Shown here: in pieces, positions 22,814-34,800 of the stretch
Numbering within the stretch: the first letter of the stretch is position 1
Layout: each line of letters opens with the position of its first letter
Assembly (NCBI GenBank): GCA_017591395.1
Contig: WEDG01006415.1
Coordinates: forward strand, 124,001-188,000
DNA length: 64,000 nucleotides
Reading direction: 5' to 3'
Source: Schistocephalus solidus
Taxonomy: Eukaryota > Platyhelminthes > Cestoda > Diphyllobothriidea > Diphyllobothriidae
The notes under the pieces: model-generated
What the model was told of the DNA's origin: nothing
The model's input: only the letters and a program-made list of their open reading frames with translations
Databases searched by the model: none
Program-made: the position numbers and the translations under genes

Positions 22814-25800
22814 CTAAAGAGAGCAAAAGGGTAATACAGTGGACTCCAGTTAATCGGTTTAGTTTATACCAAATAATCTCGAATTGATTAGGCCGTTTAG
22901 TCCCCTTGCTCGGTAAAAAAACGGAGAACCGATAGGATGGCTAATTCAGTACCAGGCCTCGTCACGTATTATTTTCGTTTTTGAAGTGTTTCCTAGCGTC
23001 TTACTATAGATACCCGTAATCCTCCTGTTTTTGTCTTCTGTCATAAAATGCGTGAGTGTGGGCTACGGCACAGCCATTTTCCCCCACCAGCTGATGATGA
23101 CTGGATTTGGGTTGGCTATTCGTTGATTCGGCATAGTAATTTGGCCAGCTAGTGACCAACATTTCACTGTCATCTTAAGTATATGTGAGTTAGCGGTTCA
23201 ACTTTGTGGTTTACTCGATCGCGTTTAGGTTGGATCGGACAGGCACTCTACCGTGCAATCTACCCTCATTTAGACGCCCTCAGCCGCCGGGTACATCCTA
23301 GGATGGCAAGTAACCACAATCCTCGACACCTCGAAGGCTTGTGTGAATAGCCCGGTTCTTATTGCCTAAGCTTGGTTGCCTGATTAAGCTTCCGACCAAC
23401 TGGTTCCATCCTTGTTATCATCTCGACTCTGTTGCCCAGAATTCGGCCATGGGAGAGGCACCGGTTCCGTTAAACAACAGGATAGTCCTGATAAACGTAT
23501 TCACTTTGCGATAATGCGTAAGACTTGGCTATCTTCTTCAGCAATTGGCCTGAATAAGCATCTGACCCAAGTGACCAATGAGTAGATTAACCAAAGTTCA
23601 TCATATAATGGTTCCTAATGCCGATCATTTATCTTTTTGAAGAAAGGTAAGAGCATTTGAAGCGGTTGGCATGCAAAACCACGTTTTGATCCCGGTCTTA
23701 TGCACCAATTTAAAACAAAAAAACATTGGGACCAGGAAGTAAACGGATTTTAGCCAGTTTCAACATTGTGTTGAACTTTAGGTCCTTCGCGTTTTGATTT
23801 GTTCATAATTTAACGCGAGAGCAGGACGGTAGATAAAATCGATTGTATACAATTTTACCTGTTGGGAGCCTGGAGCGAGGTTTTTCATACAGTCCTACCC
23901 CAAGTGAGACAACATATTCCGCAGCCCGCAGCGTCTTCAAAGCAGTCTTGCAACTTATATCATGTTTGTGGTGAATTCAATAAATTTTGACGAGGGAAAG
24001 CCTAACAACTACCTTCTGCAAGGGATTGTTTTATTTAGCAAAGTAGAGGAAATGAGATTGCTTAAGTTGTCTGGGAATACGACAGAGGTGCCCCAAATTG
24101 ACCCCATACTGGATAGATTTAGCTTATTTTATGCATTTGGTTTAGCCTATATAGCGCTACTGTAAAGTTAAGTAAAAACTGAATAGCTCCTTGAAAGTTC
24201 ATTCCAAGTAGAAATAGAGACAACCATCCTAATACCATTTATCATTGTTATTGAAGTGACATGCTTGTCCTCCTGGTAGATGACAATTTATGCCCCAAGT
24301 AAGATTTTCCTTGTATAATCAACACAAACCAGAAAAAATCTCACAGAAAACCGTGTCTGAAACAATTGTGATTACCTAGCGTCTGTATGACGGTTAACAG
24401 ATGGTTTCTGTCAATAACTGGTTCGTCTTTGCCTTGTACATCTGGGCATATGTTGCGATGAGGACAAAGCGGTGTACAGGGCCGTTTTGCAGCCTTTATG
24501 GCCCAGAAGGCCTGCGCTATGTCATCCAGGATAGTTCCATATCTGTCCCGGTGATTGATGTACACTGCAAAGGACGCATGAATAACAGAGGAAGGGTAAC
24601 ATAGGATAAATTAAACGATAACGACAGTATTTACCAGTAGAAAACGTTTGAAAATCGACGAGAGAGACAGTTTCTTTTGGGATTCTGTAGTCTCTATGCT
24701 AGGGATGCTTACTGACGCAAACCTGATTAATTGTCCGTAGTTGCTGCAGTAGTGCGGACTGAAGTTCTGTCGGTAAACTATTAGAACAAGCCTGGTTATC
24801 CTGGATTGACTACGTTAGTTCATTAGGGGTCAAAATATTTATCAGATACACAATGCAATATGTACTACATAGACGCAGAGCTCCTGATAGCATTTACTTC
24901 ATCGAAAACTAGTCAAACCTCTTTACTCAAGAACAAAATTTGAGTAAATTTAGTTCGGAATTAATGCTCACATTTTATGAAGGTGTCCAGATCAATGGAG
25001 TCCGTATAGTGACCCGTTTCGTAAAATGCGGAAAATTTGACTTCGTTCATCATCAGTTCAATCTACAATAAATTAGTGGGATAATAAGTTTGAAAGTTAT
25101 CTAACGCAAAGTTGAGATGGTATGCGGATCTTCTAGTAAGATGGTTGTATGCAATCAACCAACTTGGAAGGATTCACGGACACTCTATGCTTTCTAGTTG
25201 TTACTTCCTCCAACATAGTACGCCTCACAGAAGCCTCGAGGACACAACGCCACAGGCATGCTAGAAGGACCTTCTCTGGCTATTTGGTTTTAGATTGGTG
25301 TCATAAACGGAGTGCTCAACGAAATGCATGAGTAAAAACCGTACCATGTACCAGGAGAGGAAGGGATCCGATGACAAGGCAAATCAAGTAAACAAGCAAT
25401 ATCGCCCAGGTGATGAAGATATGAGACATTGGGAAAGCTTTATTTAGTCATCCAGCCTCATCAAATCCAGCACTCTTACCATCGAGCTACGGGCCCGTTA
25501 TCCAGCGGTAGCACTTAAAGTATTAATTTGACTTGGAAGCGAATCCACCGATCGTGTTTCTGGACGTGAGTAAAACGTGAGTTGGGGTACTTCTGATTGG
25601 CGAAGGCCAATAAGCCAGAAATGGTAGCATGTTATGAAGTAATAAGTGGGATTTCTAGGTACCCAGGTGGGGAAATATACCTCACTGAATAAGTAGTTTT
25701 CCGAGTGCTTCGCCACATTTACTGCTTTTCTGAATATTTCCATTCGATATGAGCTCTAATTTGTGACTTTAGGCTACAAAATCTCAGTATGGCCACCACT

Positions 25801-28800
25801 CCTGGTAACCGGCTCGACCGGCTGGCTAAACAAGCGGAGGGTGGCTGTTGTGTCTCGTTCTGGGAACTTTCTAGATGCCCGTACATTTACCTGTGTAGTG
25901 GTGAGAAACTAACTGTGCTACGACTAGCGTGGAGCAGGATTACATCAAGTCAGTTACTGCGTCCGGGTTAATTGTCAGTCTTCCTGACGTAGTCTTCCGT
26001 AGCGGACCAGGATGAGATTGGGAAAGAAGTGAGCCAATGCATTGCAAGGCTTTCTACGTAACGTGCGAACCATCCTCACAACGCAGTCACCATCGATGAC
26101 ACCGCAACCAAGTGTGTTAAAACCACAACTCCCTCAAAATATAAGCTTAAAATTGCAAAATATGAGCGCTTAGACGGCTCAGGTTGTCCTCATCTGCTTG
26201 TAACCCCACAATCGTGTGAGACCTGAGTGGATCCAACTGACGAACGGAGAAGAACCGGTACTACAAGCAACTGCGAAGGCACCGAACACTGCATCATTGA
26301 ATTAAACGGTGCGCATAAGCGATATCAGTAGTAAAATTAACTGCCAGCTAAAGCAATTACAGGTTCTGCAGGATAAATGCTTAGTGAAAAACGCTATCTA
26401 CACCACTACTACAAATTACTCGGACCCGCGCAGCAAACCTAACAGAAACTGACTTAACGGTAATTAGGAAGAAATCCAATGCATGCTGTTTAAGAAGAGC
26501 CGTTTTCTTAAGGCCTGTTGGGAGAACCACGTCAACGAAAACAAGACAGCGTTCTCACAACCCAATCTGCAACTGTAGCAGAGACAAGGAGAGATCCAGG
26601 ATTCCCGAATTTCTTGTGAGTCCGGGAAGAGCCAATGATATACGGATATTTGTGAAACGGAGAACTCCTCCGGGCCGTCAAGGCATTCTGCAACTCCCAG
26701 CCCAGTGAAATTGCAACGTTGTTCAGCTCAGACAGAAACAATCTGCTGTTAAAAGTTATTGATTCTAGAGAGCTAGGCTGAACATTTTAAGAACTTTCAC
26801 GAACACCCCTTTTCAATCCTCAAAAAGTCATAAACTTCATTAACTGCAACCAATCATAAGCCTAGTTGGTCACCCATTTAGAAGCCAATACAGGCAGTGG
26901 ATCATATTTCCAGGAGCCAAGCCTTATTCACCCTATATGCCCATAACTTATACCGCCATTTATCCTCTGTATTTAGACTATCTCACCTGTTCATCGGTCG
27001 GAAAGAATCCTATTGCGCGCATTACAAACGGAATCTCAGTTATGGGTATCTTCTCGGCGGTTATTCTTGTATCCATAGAAGAAATGCCCTGTTGACGGAG
27101 AAGTGCCAAGTAGAAGTAGTCTTTCAGGTCATTTAGCAATTCTGGTGTCAGCATGTTGTAGAAGGGCACCATATCATCCGAGTACAGGCTCGCCTGTGCA
27201 ATGAGAACGCTTTGAGAGGAAAAAACGCAAACAGTGTAAGCCGAGTTTATTGTTAGGAATTCGCTGAAATTTGAGCAATCAATACAATCAATATGAATCA
27301 GATTTGGGGACGGTTGCAAAGACAGAGGAGGCCGCATTTTCAAGAACAAGACGCACTCAGTGCAGTGCGAAAGCAGACTAAAACTATAACTAGCTTCGTT
27401 AAAAGAGCTCAGCTTCAGGATTGTTTTTCAAGAAACCCTTGTGCATCACAAAACTCCGTTTTTCATTCATTAATTGTGTTGACTAACCCTAAAAGTTTGC
27501 CACTTGTCTCCCACATAAGTAGATACACAAAGTAGATGAAAAACGAAAACTACATTATAAGGTTCTTATAGCCAATCGTTGAGTTCGGCATCGTAAATTG
27601 ACTATCCAAAATGAAGCTAATTTAAGGGTTTAACCAAATGGTTCTACAGTTTTCTTCAATGTGTCTTGTATGTGCGCAGGTTATGGTTAAAGCCGATCTG
27701 AAGGCTCTGTATGTTGCCTTCATTCAAGTTTTAATACATTCCTCTTAGACTTGAGACATGCAGAGGATGATATCCAGCTCCAAGTAACCTAAGGCCCAAA
27801 ATGGGCGATGGAGGGAGAGAGGAAATAAAGGTAATAAACGCACTCTCGATCAATCTTCCACATGTGGATGGAGTTGTCCGGTCCACCTGTCGTAAACGCG
27901 ATCCGCCCGTCTCGACTAACAGCTAGTCCGGTAGCATAGCCACTGCCTCGCTCACAACTAGGATGGGCAATTACATTTACCGTTTTGTAGGGATCTCCAT
28001 CCAAGGGAAGTAGTACCAGCCCAAGACGCTCATTGGTCAAAAATATTAGACAGTGATGATTGTTGTATTTCAAGCAGTTGCGAAGTGGAGAGCTTGGGGG
28101 TGTGTTTTCGGTTTCATTTTCAGGAAGTGCAAGTATTCTGAAAGTTAACGGGGTTTAAATAAGAGGATGGACGACATAAGCTAAGGAAAATTATATTTTT
28201 CAAAGGAGTAAGTTGTTTAGTCACTTAAATGTCAAAAGGCGCTGATACATCGGAAAGTGCAAGTGATGCCACCAGAAAGAAACTGTACAAATACAAACAA
28301 ATATTGGTATTCCGATGTTAATTTATACCCGAGAACTGCTTTACAACATCTCGTATGGAATGCAGTCCACAGGGAGGAGGAATTGGCGCAGGAGTTGTTC
28401 TTCCTCGATGAACTTGCCATGCACCGAACGAATGGTGAACTCAGCACTACTGCGTATGAAGAAACGACTAAGATAAAACAGCTCCATCGCTATCACAGCA
28501 ATCAGCCGATGGTGCACAAATGCGACGTTGTTAGGGCGCTCTTCCAAAGGATACAAATTTACAACAGCTACCCGGAAGACCGAATACAGGAAGAAAGATC
28601 AAGTAACAAGGGACGACTAGCTGGACAACTTCGTCAGCCGCTGCATCCGTACGCACACACGAGGGACAAACAGAAGAGGGCTCTCAACCATTTGGCGCCC
28701 TTCGCCATACACGAGAAAGGTATCGGAAGCGACATAAAGTAGTGACACAGATCCCGGCGTGGAGATTGCCCATCGTATTCGCCCACAGGCATTTGGTCCC

Positions 28801-31800
28801 CGTCGCTGGCGTAGACAGTGGACTGAGATGTCCAGATCTGTTGTCGCAGATAAGCATGCTTGGAGAGGTAAAATGTATGATATCCTCAAGGCCGGATAGA
28901 TTAGGTATGCTCGCAGCTATACCACGTACAAGTAAACAACACCATTTGGATGGTACATAAGTTGGGTTGCCTCTCTCTCAAGTATGCAGGTTTTTCGTTT
29001 GGGCGATTCGAGTTGGCTGGAAAACCTTTCAGTGGGTAACCATCACAGCGTAGTTCATCATGTCACGTACAACCCTTCTCTACAAGAATCAGCAAAGCAC
29101 CAAACATTTTTGTTATGTGCAGATTGCAAATTTCAATCGACGTCACCTTATCTATTTTATCTAATAGAAATTCTTCCGGTTTCTTGATTTCAACGACAAT
29201 AGGGTTTAACAAACTTTGTTTCCAAAACGGCATTCACAGTCATTTATCTCCCTCCGAAACGCAGGTGGTCTCCTAGGTAAAAGATAGTATGAATGAAAGT
29301 ACTGCCTCCACTTACAATATGAAACAGATATGGTATTGAATATCATAACATCAGAATGTACGTATTTAAAGAAAAGTCAGGTAAGGCATATTCATTTGAC
29401 TCAATTTTAACCCAAGTGTGAGTAAATTCACGAATGACGGTCGCAGCCTCGTAGCTCAGATGGTTAGAGGGTTGGCTGTGCTCAAGCCTTGCTCTTGCTG
29501 CCGACGAGTTTTTCACAATGACGTCAACTGAATTATCAAATTATTCAAAAACGCATACACGGTAGGCAAGTTGTTTTCTGAGTGAAATGCGAACTTAGTG
29601 AACTTCCATGTGCTTGCTTAGATTCGTAGGTTTTGGAATTCTTGGTTCTAGAATAAAGTCTTCGGTTTATATTATAGAGTGAAGTTAATCATGCTTGCAA
29701 TGTACGCGCATTTATCAACCGCAGGGAGATCGCATGTTTCTTCACACCATAACTCAGCCAAAGAGTCTGATATTAACTATAGTAGAAGGGGACGTAACGC
29801 AGCAATAATTTCCATTTTCAAAAATCCGCAACCTAAAAGAGGCTGTACTTCCCCAGTCGGATTATTTGCCCTGAAAAGACTGGCTCAGTGCTAGTTAGTA
29901 GAGGATATTGGCAGCTTTGAATAATTCCTTTTACCCACGTGAAAAACTTGGTGGCCTCGGTGGGATTCGAACTCACGCCAGCAAGGGGAAAGCTTAGTAC
30001 AGCCAACGCTCTAGACAACTGAGCTAAGAGGCCCCACCGGGAGCCGTGAGTTTAATCATAGCCACCCAGCCTACTGCACCGTATGAGATCCACCAATTTT
30101 GATACAGTAAACTGACTGATCAAGCAGGATTTCCTAAGCAAGCAATCTATAATCCACCAGCTGACTACCAGGCACAATTAATTAGTAGAGGATTTTGGCA
30201 GATTTGAATAATTCGTGTGACCCACTCGTGAAAAACTCGGCGGCCTAGTTCTAGTTCTCAGACCTTCGCAGCCTAAAAACGTCAGTTTGACTGTACGCGA
30301 CATGAAGACCAGACCTCGCAATTCAGATTTCACTAGTTGTCGGTATAGCTATCCTGCTCACTAATTCCGAGATCTTCAACGCAGGCCATACCCAGGGTTA
30401 CAGCTCATTTGGAGCGAACGTGTCTCCTTTTGTCGTCAGCGGGGATCATTGGTGTGACCACATCATCCTAAAATGCGATTAATTATATACCATCAGGTTC
30501 ATAAAAGTGCCAACCTCCGATAGTGAGGACACTGCAACGGCGCAAGCACTGTTTTTCGGCACATCAACGTGACCACATTGATCAGTTTCAACTTGGACTC
30601 GGAGTTCGCAATGCAGATGAAATCCTCCTTGTAGTAACGGCCCATTGATGCGAAGCACCTGGGTACAGCGCGCTGTTCCACCCTTGTCCGCGTACGCAAC
30701 TCTAGGTTTCCATCCTTGGAATTCGGTATGTCGTACTCTACCTGAAAAAGAGGGCACATGAGCCGCTCTTAGATTGACAGTGAAAATGAATATGAAAAGC
30801 ATTCATTTGAATGAAGACCTCATCCAAATTCTGAATTCGAAAATTCTACTTAGAATAGAGTTACATAATTCTCCGTGCAGCTTTAAGCTTGAAAGCACGA
30901 AGAAGGCGCAAAGGTGATGACACGAGATTCGTTTTACAATAACACCCCAGACTTAAAAGTGTGAATTCGGACATTGCAGTTTTACATTCTTCCTTTGTCA
31001 AAACGGTCCATAGAGTCTAGTGTTAGGTTTTTGCTGAAATGTCGGAGCTGGAGCGCAGAAAAGCAATATATAATTTTTTTTAAGTTGGCTCTAAATATTT
31101 CTCGATTTAGCAAGTTGCTTGACAATTATATGTACAAAATTTAGAAGATTTCACTCCTTCTAAAGATGGCCTCCTTCTAAGCTATTTAAAATTCTGACTG
31201 AATTACCTGGAGGCTTACCTAAAATGAAGTCTTTGATTGGTTTTTAGGCATGCCTAAAATTCTTCCTAACCAATTATATATATATATATATATGCTTTTG
31301 AAACATATATCTAGTTCTGTAGGTTAGCAGATATCACTAGATCAGTATCAATACGCTATATGCAATTTCCGGTCAGTGGACTAAGGATAAGAAAGGAAAA
31401 ATCGTATCCACCGGAAAAAAGAACGATACCGATTCAACAATACGGTATCTTTGACTAAAACAAGTATTTTAGAAAGGAAGAGCTACCTATAAATGACGAA
31501 TAATTGTCGGGGATTAAATAGAGAATACGGAAATGGCTAACTTATGATAGATTCGAAATTAATATAATAAATGCCAGAAGAGACTAAGCTATCTGCTCCA
31601 CAGCAATAGACACCTGAGGCAATGAAGTATCTGGCTTGTTGAACCTATTTCCCTTACTTCTCAGTAAACTTGTCGAAAAAAGATTTCTGCCGGGTACACG
31701 TTTCGGTAGAGTTCGTTTATGTAGCCCTCCGGCAGTACACGAGAATAGATACGTCCCGTAATATAGGTTGCAATGTAGGGTTAAGATTAGAATTGGCGTC

Positions 31801-34800
31801 AAGTTTAGGGTTAAGGGCAAAGTGAGGTTGGTCTTAAGGTTATGGTTAGGCTAAAGTTAGACTTAATGTCAGGATTAAGGTTAAGGGTAGAATAAATACA
31901 CGAGAGCATGCATTTCTTATGGACTTTATTTCAATGCAATCTATATTACGGGAGGGGACGTTTCTCTTACCCTGCCCTGCTGGGGGGAGGAGAGAGCACA
32001 TTACCGATTCCGACCCCCATTTCTAATAAAACGTGAGGATTCGAACAAGAATCACTCGTGCGCTTTCCTTATTCGTGTTCATTCTGTTACCTGAGTTACA
32101 TTGAGTTGTGTGATGGACTTTCTTAGTATTCCATTGAGTGTGGAAAGTGTAAAGCAGGACTTACGACAAAAACTGCTCAGACCGCGATGGAAGCCGCTTA
32201 GGGGCAAACTTCCCGTTAAGACTGTAACACTTTCAGTGGATTGGGGCGAACTTGATATGATTCGATTGTGGCTGACAGAACAGAAACAGCTCTGCTAGTC
32301 ATGGTTTGCACATTTTAGAAATCAGAACTCATCTGTGCTACCAAGTTAAGGAAAATGAGCAGAAATGCATCATAACAGGTGAAGATATGGCTCACAATCA
32401 TCCTATCCTCTCCGAGAGTGAGCAACCTCGGGTAACCGTAGTTGGCCGAGGTGTGAAACATGACGTCCACGATGGGTCGACTATGAGCACGGTATCTTCC
32501 CACATACCGCCATATGTCCCCCTGTTCGGGCGAAATTCTTTTTAGCAATGTGGTTGACATTTCTGAGTCCTGAGGTAGGAGATGGAAAAATAAATGTACA
32601 GTTATCACGAAAGAAAAAAACATACAAAACAGAATAATAGGCAAGCTATCTCCCCAAGACTCGGACTATCGCTCTATGGGTCCAAAGTAATCTTAAATGT
32701 TAGACTAGCCGTCCTATTAAATTTATAGGATAAAACACAGATCATCCGACTTCGGGGCTCGTTTAAAAACTAAGCAAGAAAAAAGTAAAAAGTAAAAAAA
32801 AGTAAAAGTAGAAAGTAAAAAGTAAAAAAATAAAATTCGTCAGTAGCAAATCTATGAACTGAGAAACTTGTAATTCTTTTACTCACCACACCCATCTAGC
32901 CAACTGACGCATGAGCACGAGGAAATTGTATCCATGTAAGCTATTGACGAAACTGCTACGTCCTTCGACGTGATATAAGTCTGTAACTAGACATTGTTTC
33001 ATAAGCTTTCACCCTCTGTTCATATCCGACCATAAGTGGCCATCCTTTCATTCATTGCACCAGACAAAAACAGATTACGCAGGTAACGATCGACAGGGAC
33101 CACTTGGGAATCATAGAGAACGTCCCTCTCTCTCTATCTCTGAATCGGAAGGGCTGGGGCCACGCTGATAACAGCTAAAGACGGATCTGATCCAGCAAAC
33201 GCTGAAAATCTCTGGCCTGAACTCATCCTCTTGCAACAGTGGCGGAACATTAAAGGTGAAATGCAGAACGCATGTCCAAAATACCGATCAAACCCATCCT
33301 CGTTTGCTAGGGGCCCCATGCCAGCGGATTTAGATAGGTTTTCAACACTAAAGGCCCGCTGAATGGGTATGTTTCGAGGCCGAATTTCCTCCTGAGCATG
33401 ATCCACTAGAAAAAAAAGTTGAACCAGGTACAGCGACCCGAATATTCTGAATTAGTTGAACGATTGGCTCAGAGAAGTCATGCAAGAAAACGGCTTCTTC
33501 CATTCTGCTGTGTGGACTATTTTGCTGCAGCGGTCATTTTATCATGATAAATTGGTGGCCTCGGTTTCAAAACGCCTCCGTATTGTACTAGATTGTGTTA
33601 GCTTATGCAGTTCCACCACTAATCTCACTCGGGAACGTAAATCAGTCCTCAAAGTTATAAATGACCCGAGCTAGGGCCAAACCTACAGTAAAATTTAAAG
33701 AGATTAATAATGATGCATAGCTCTGTTGCAAGTCGGACTGGGTGCCAAACTTGGTTCTTTTAGGAGGAAGACTTCTGTAAGTAAGGTTTACTAGGGCGTT
33801 TCGAAAAATCCTCAGAAACGGCCTAAAGAACATGGAGAAATCTGTGGGACAGGCCATGTTATGCTATCTACAATAACATAACTAAGTGCAGTGAATCAGA
33901 AAAACTTGAGAATTCCAGTAGCCTTGAAGGAAAAAACAAAGATCAGAACCTAGGATAAGATTTTGGCCTTCCACTGAATACACCTCTAAATCTGAGTTCG
34001 AGACATAACTTCCCACTCACGCTCAGTTCCCTGGTACCAGTCACATTTGGAATGGCTTTAAGCTGTGAAGTTTTCGCAACTACCTCCGATAGAGTTGTCG
34101 TGAATCACTATATCCAACGACCTTTCAGAAAATAACTACGAATGAAGTGTTAATAATTTTGTAGGAAACTTGTGAGTTTTCTTCCGGCTGGATTTCGTAC
34201 AGGTGGCAGGACACAGACGTCCGCAAACCTAAACAAATATGTCCAGTTTCAGACGGGCTGAGTGTATGTTAGCAATGCAAAGCAATGACCTTTGGCGCCG
34301 TCTGAATCAAAAATCAACCGCTAAAATTACATCTTGCATCAAAACGGGCAGTGAAAACGCTGCACTTCAGCTGGGTAAGTTTTCATCTTTTCAGACATGA
34401 GGGCAAAGTTGGGAATTTAAAAAGCGGCAGATGGAAAGCCAACTTTCCGACCGCAGATGATTCTTCGCCTACGCTAGTTTCTGAGGCCATTTTTCAGTGT
34501 AATACACATATTTGGCCAGATAGACAGGTGACAGTAATTGGGAAAGATGCGATTCTGTCAACAGTTGCTTGCGGCTAAAGGGCCACCAGATTCCACTATT
34601 TTGAAGAGGGGGAGTTCATTTTTTGCATTCATGATGCTTTTGCTGATGTACTCTGTCAGCGTAAGGTTTACTGGACAAGTCGGCGCAGTTCGTGCATTAT
34701 ATGACGTTCCCATAAATGTTCTATACAAGAAACCTTCGTGTTTTGGTAAATCTATTCGGATACACTTGACTAATGATTGGCAGACAAAACAGGCTAACAT

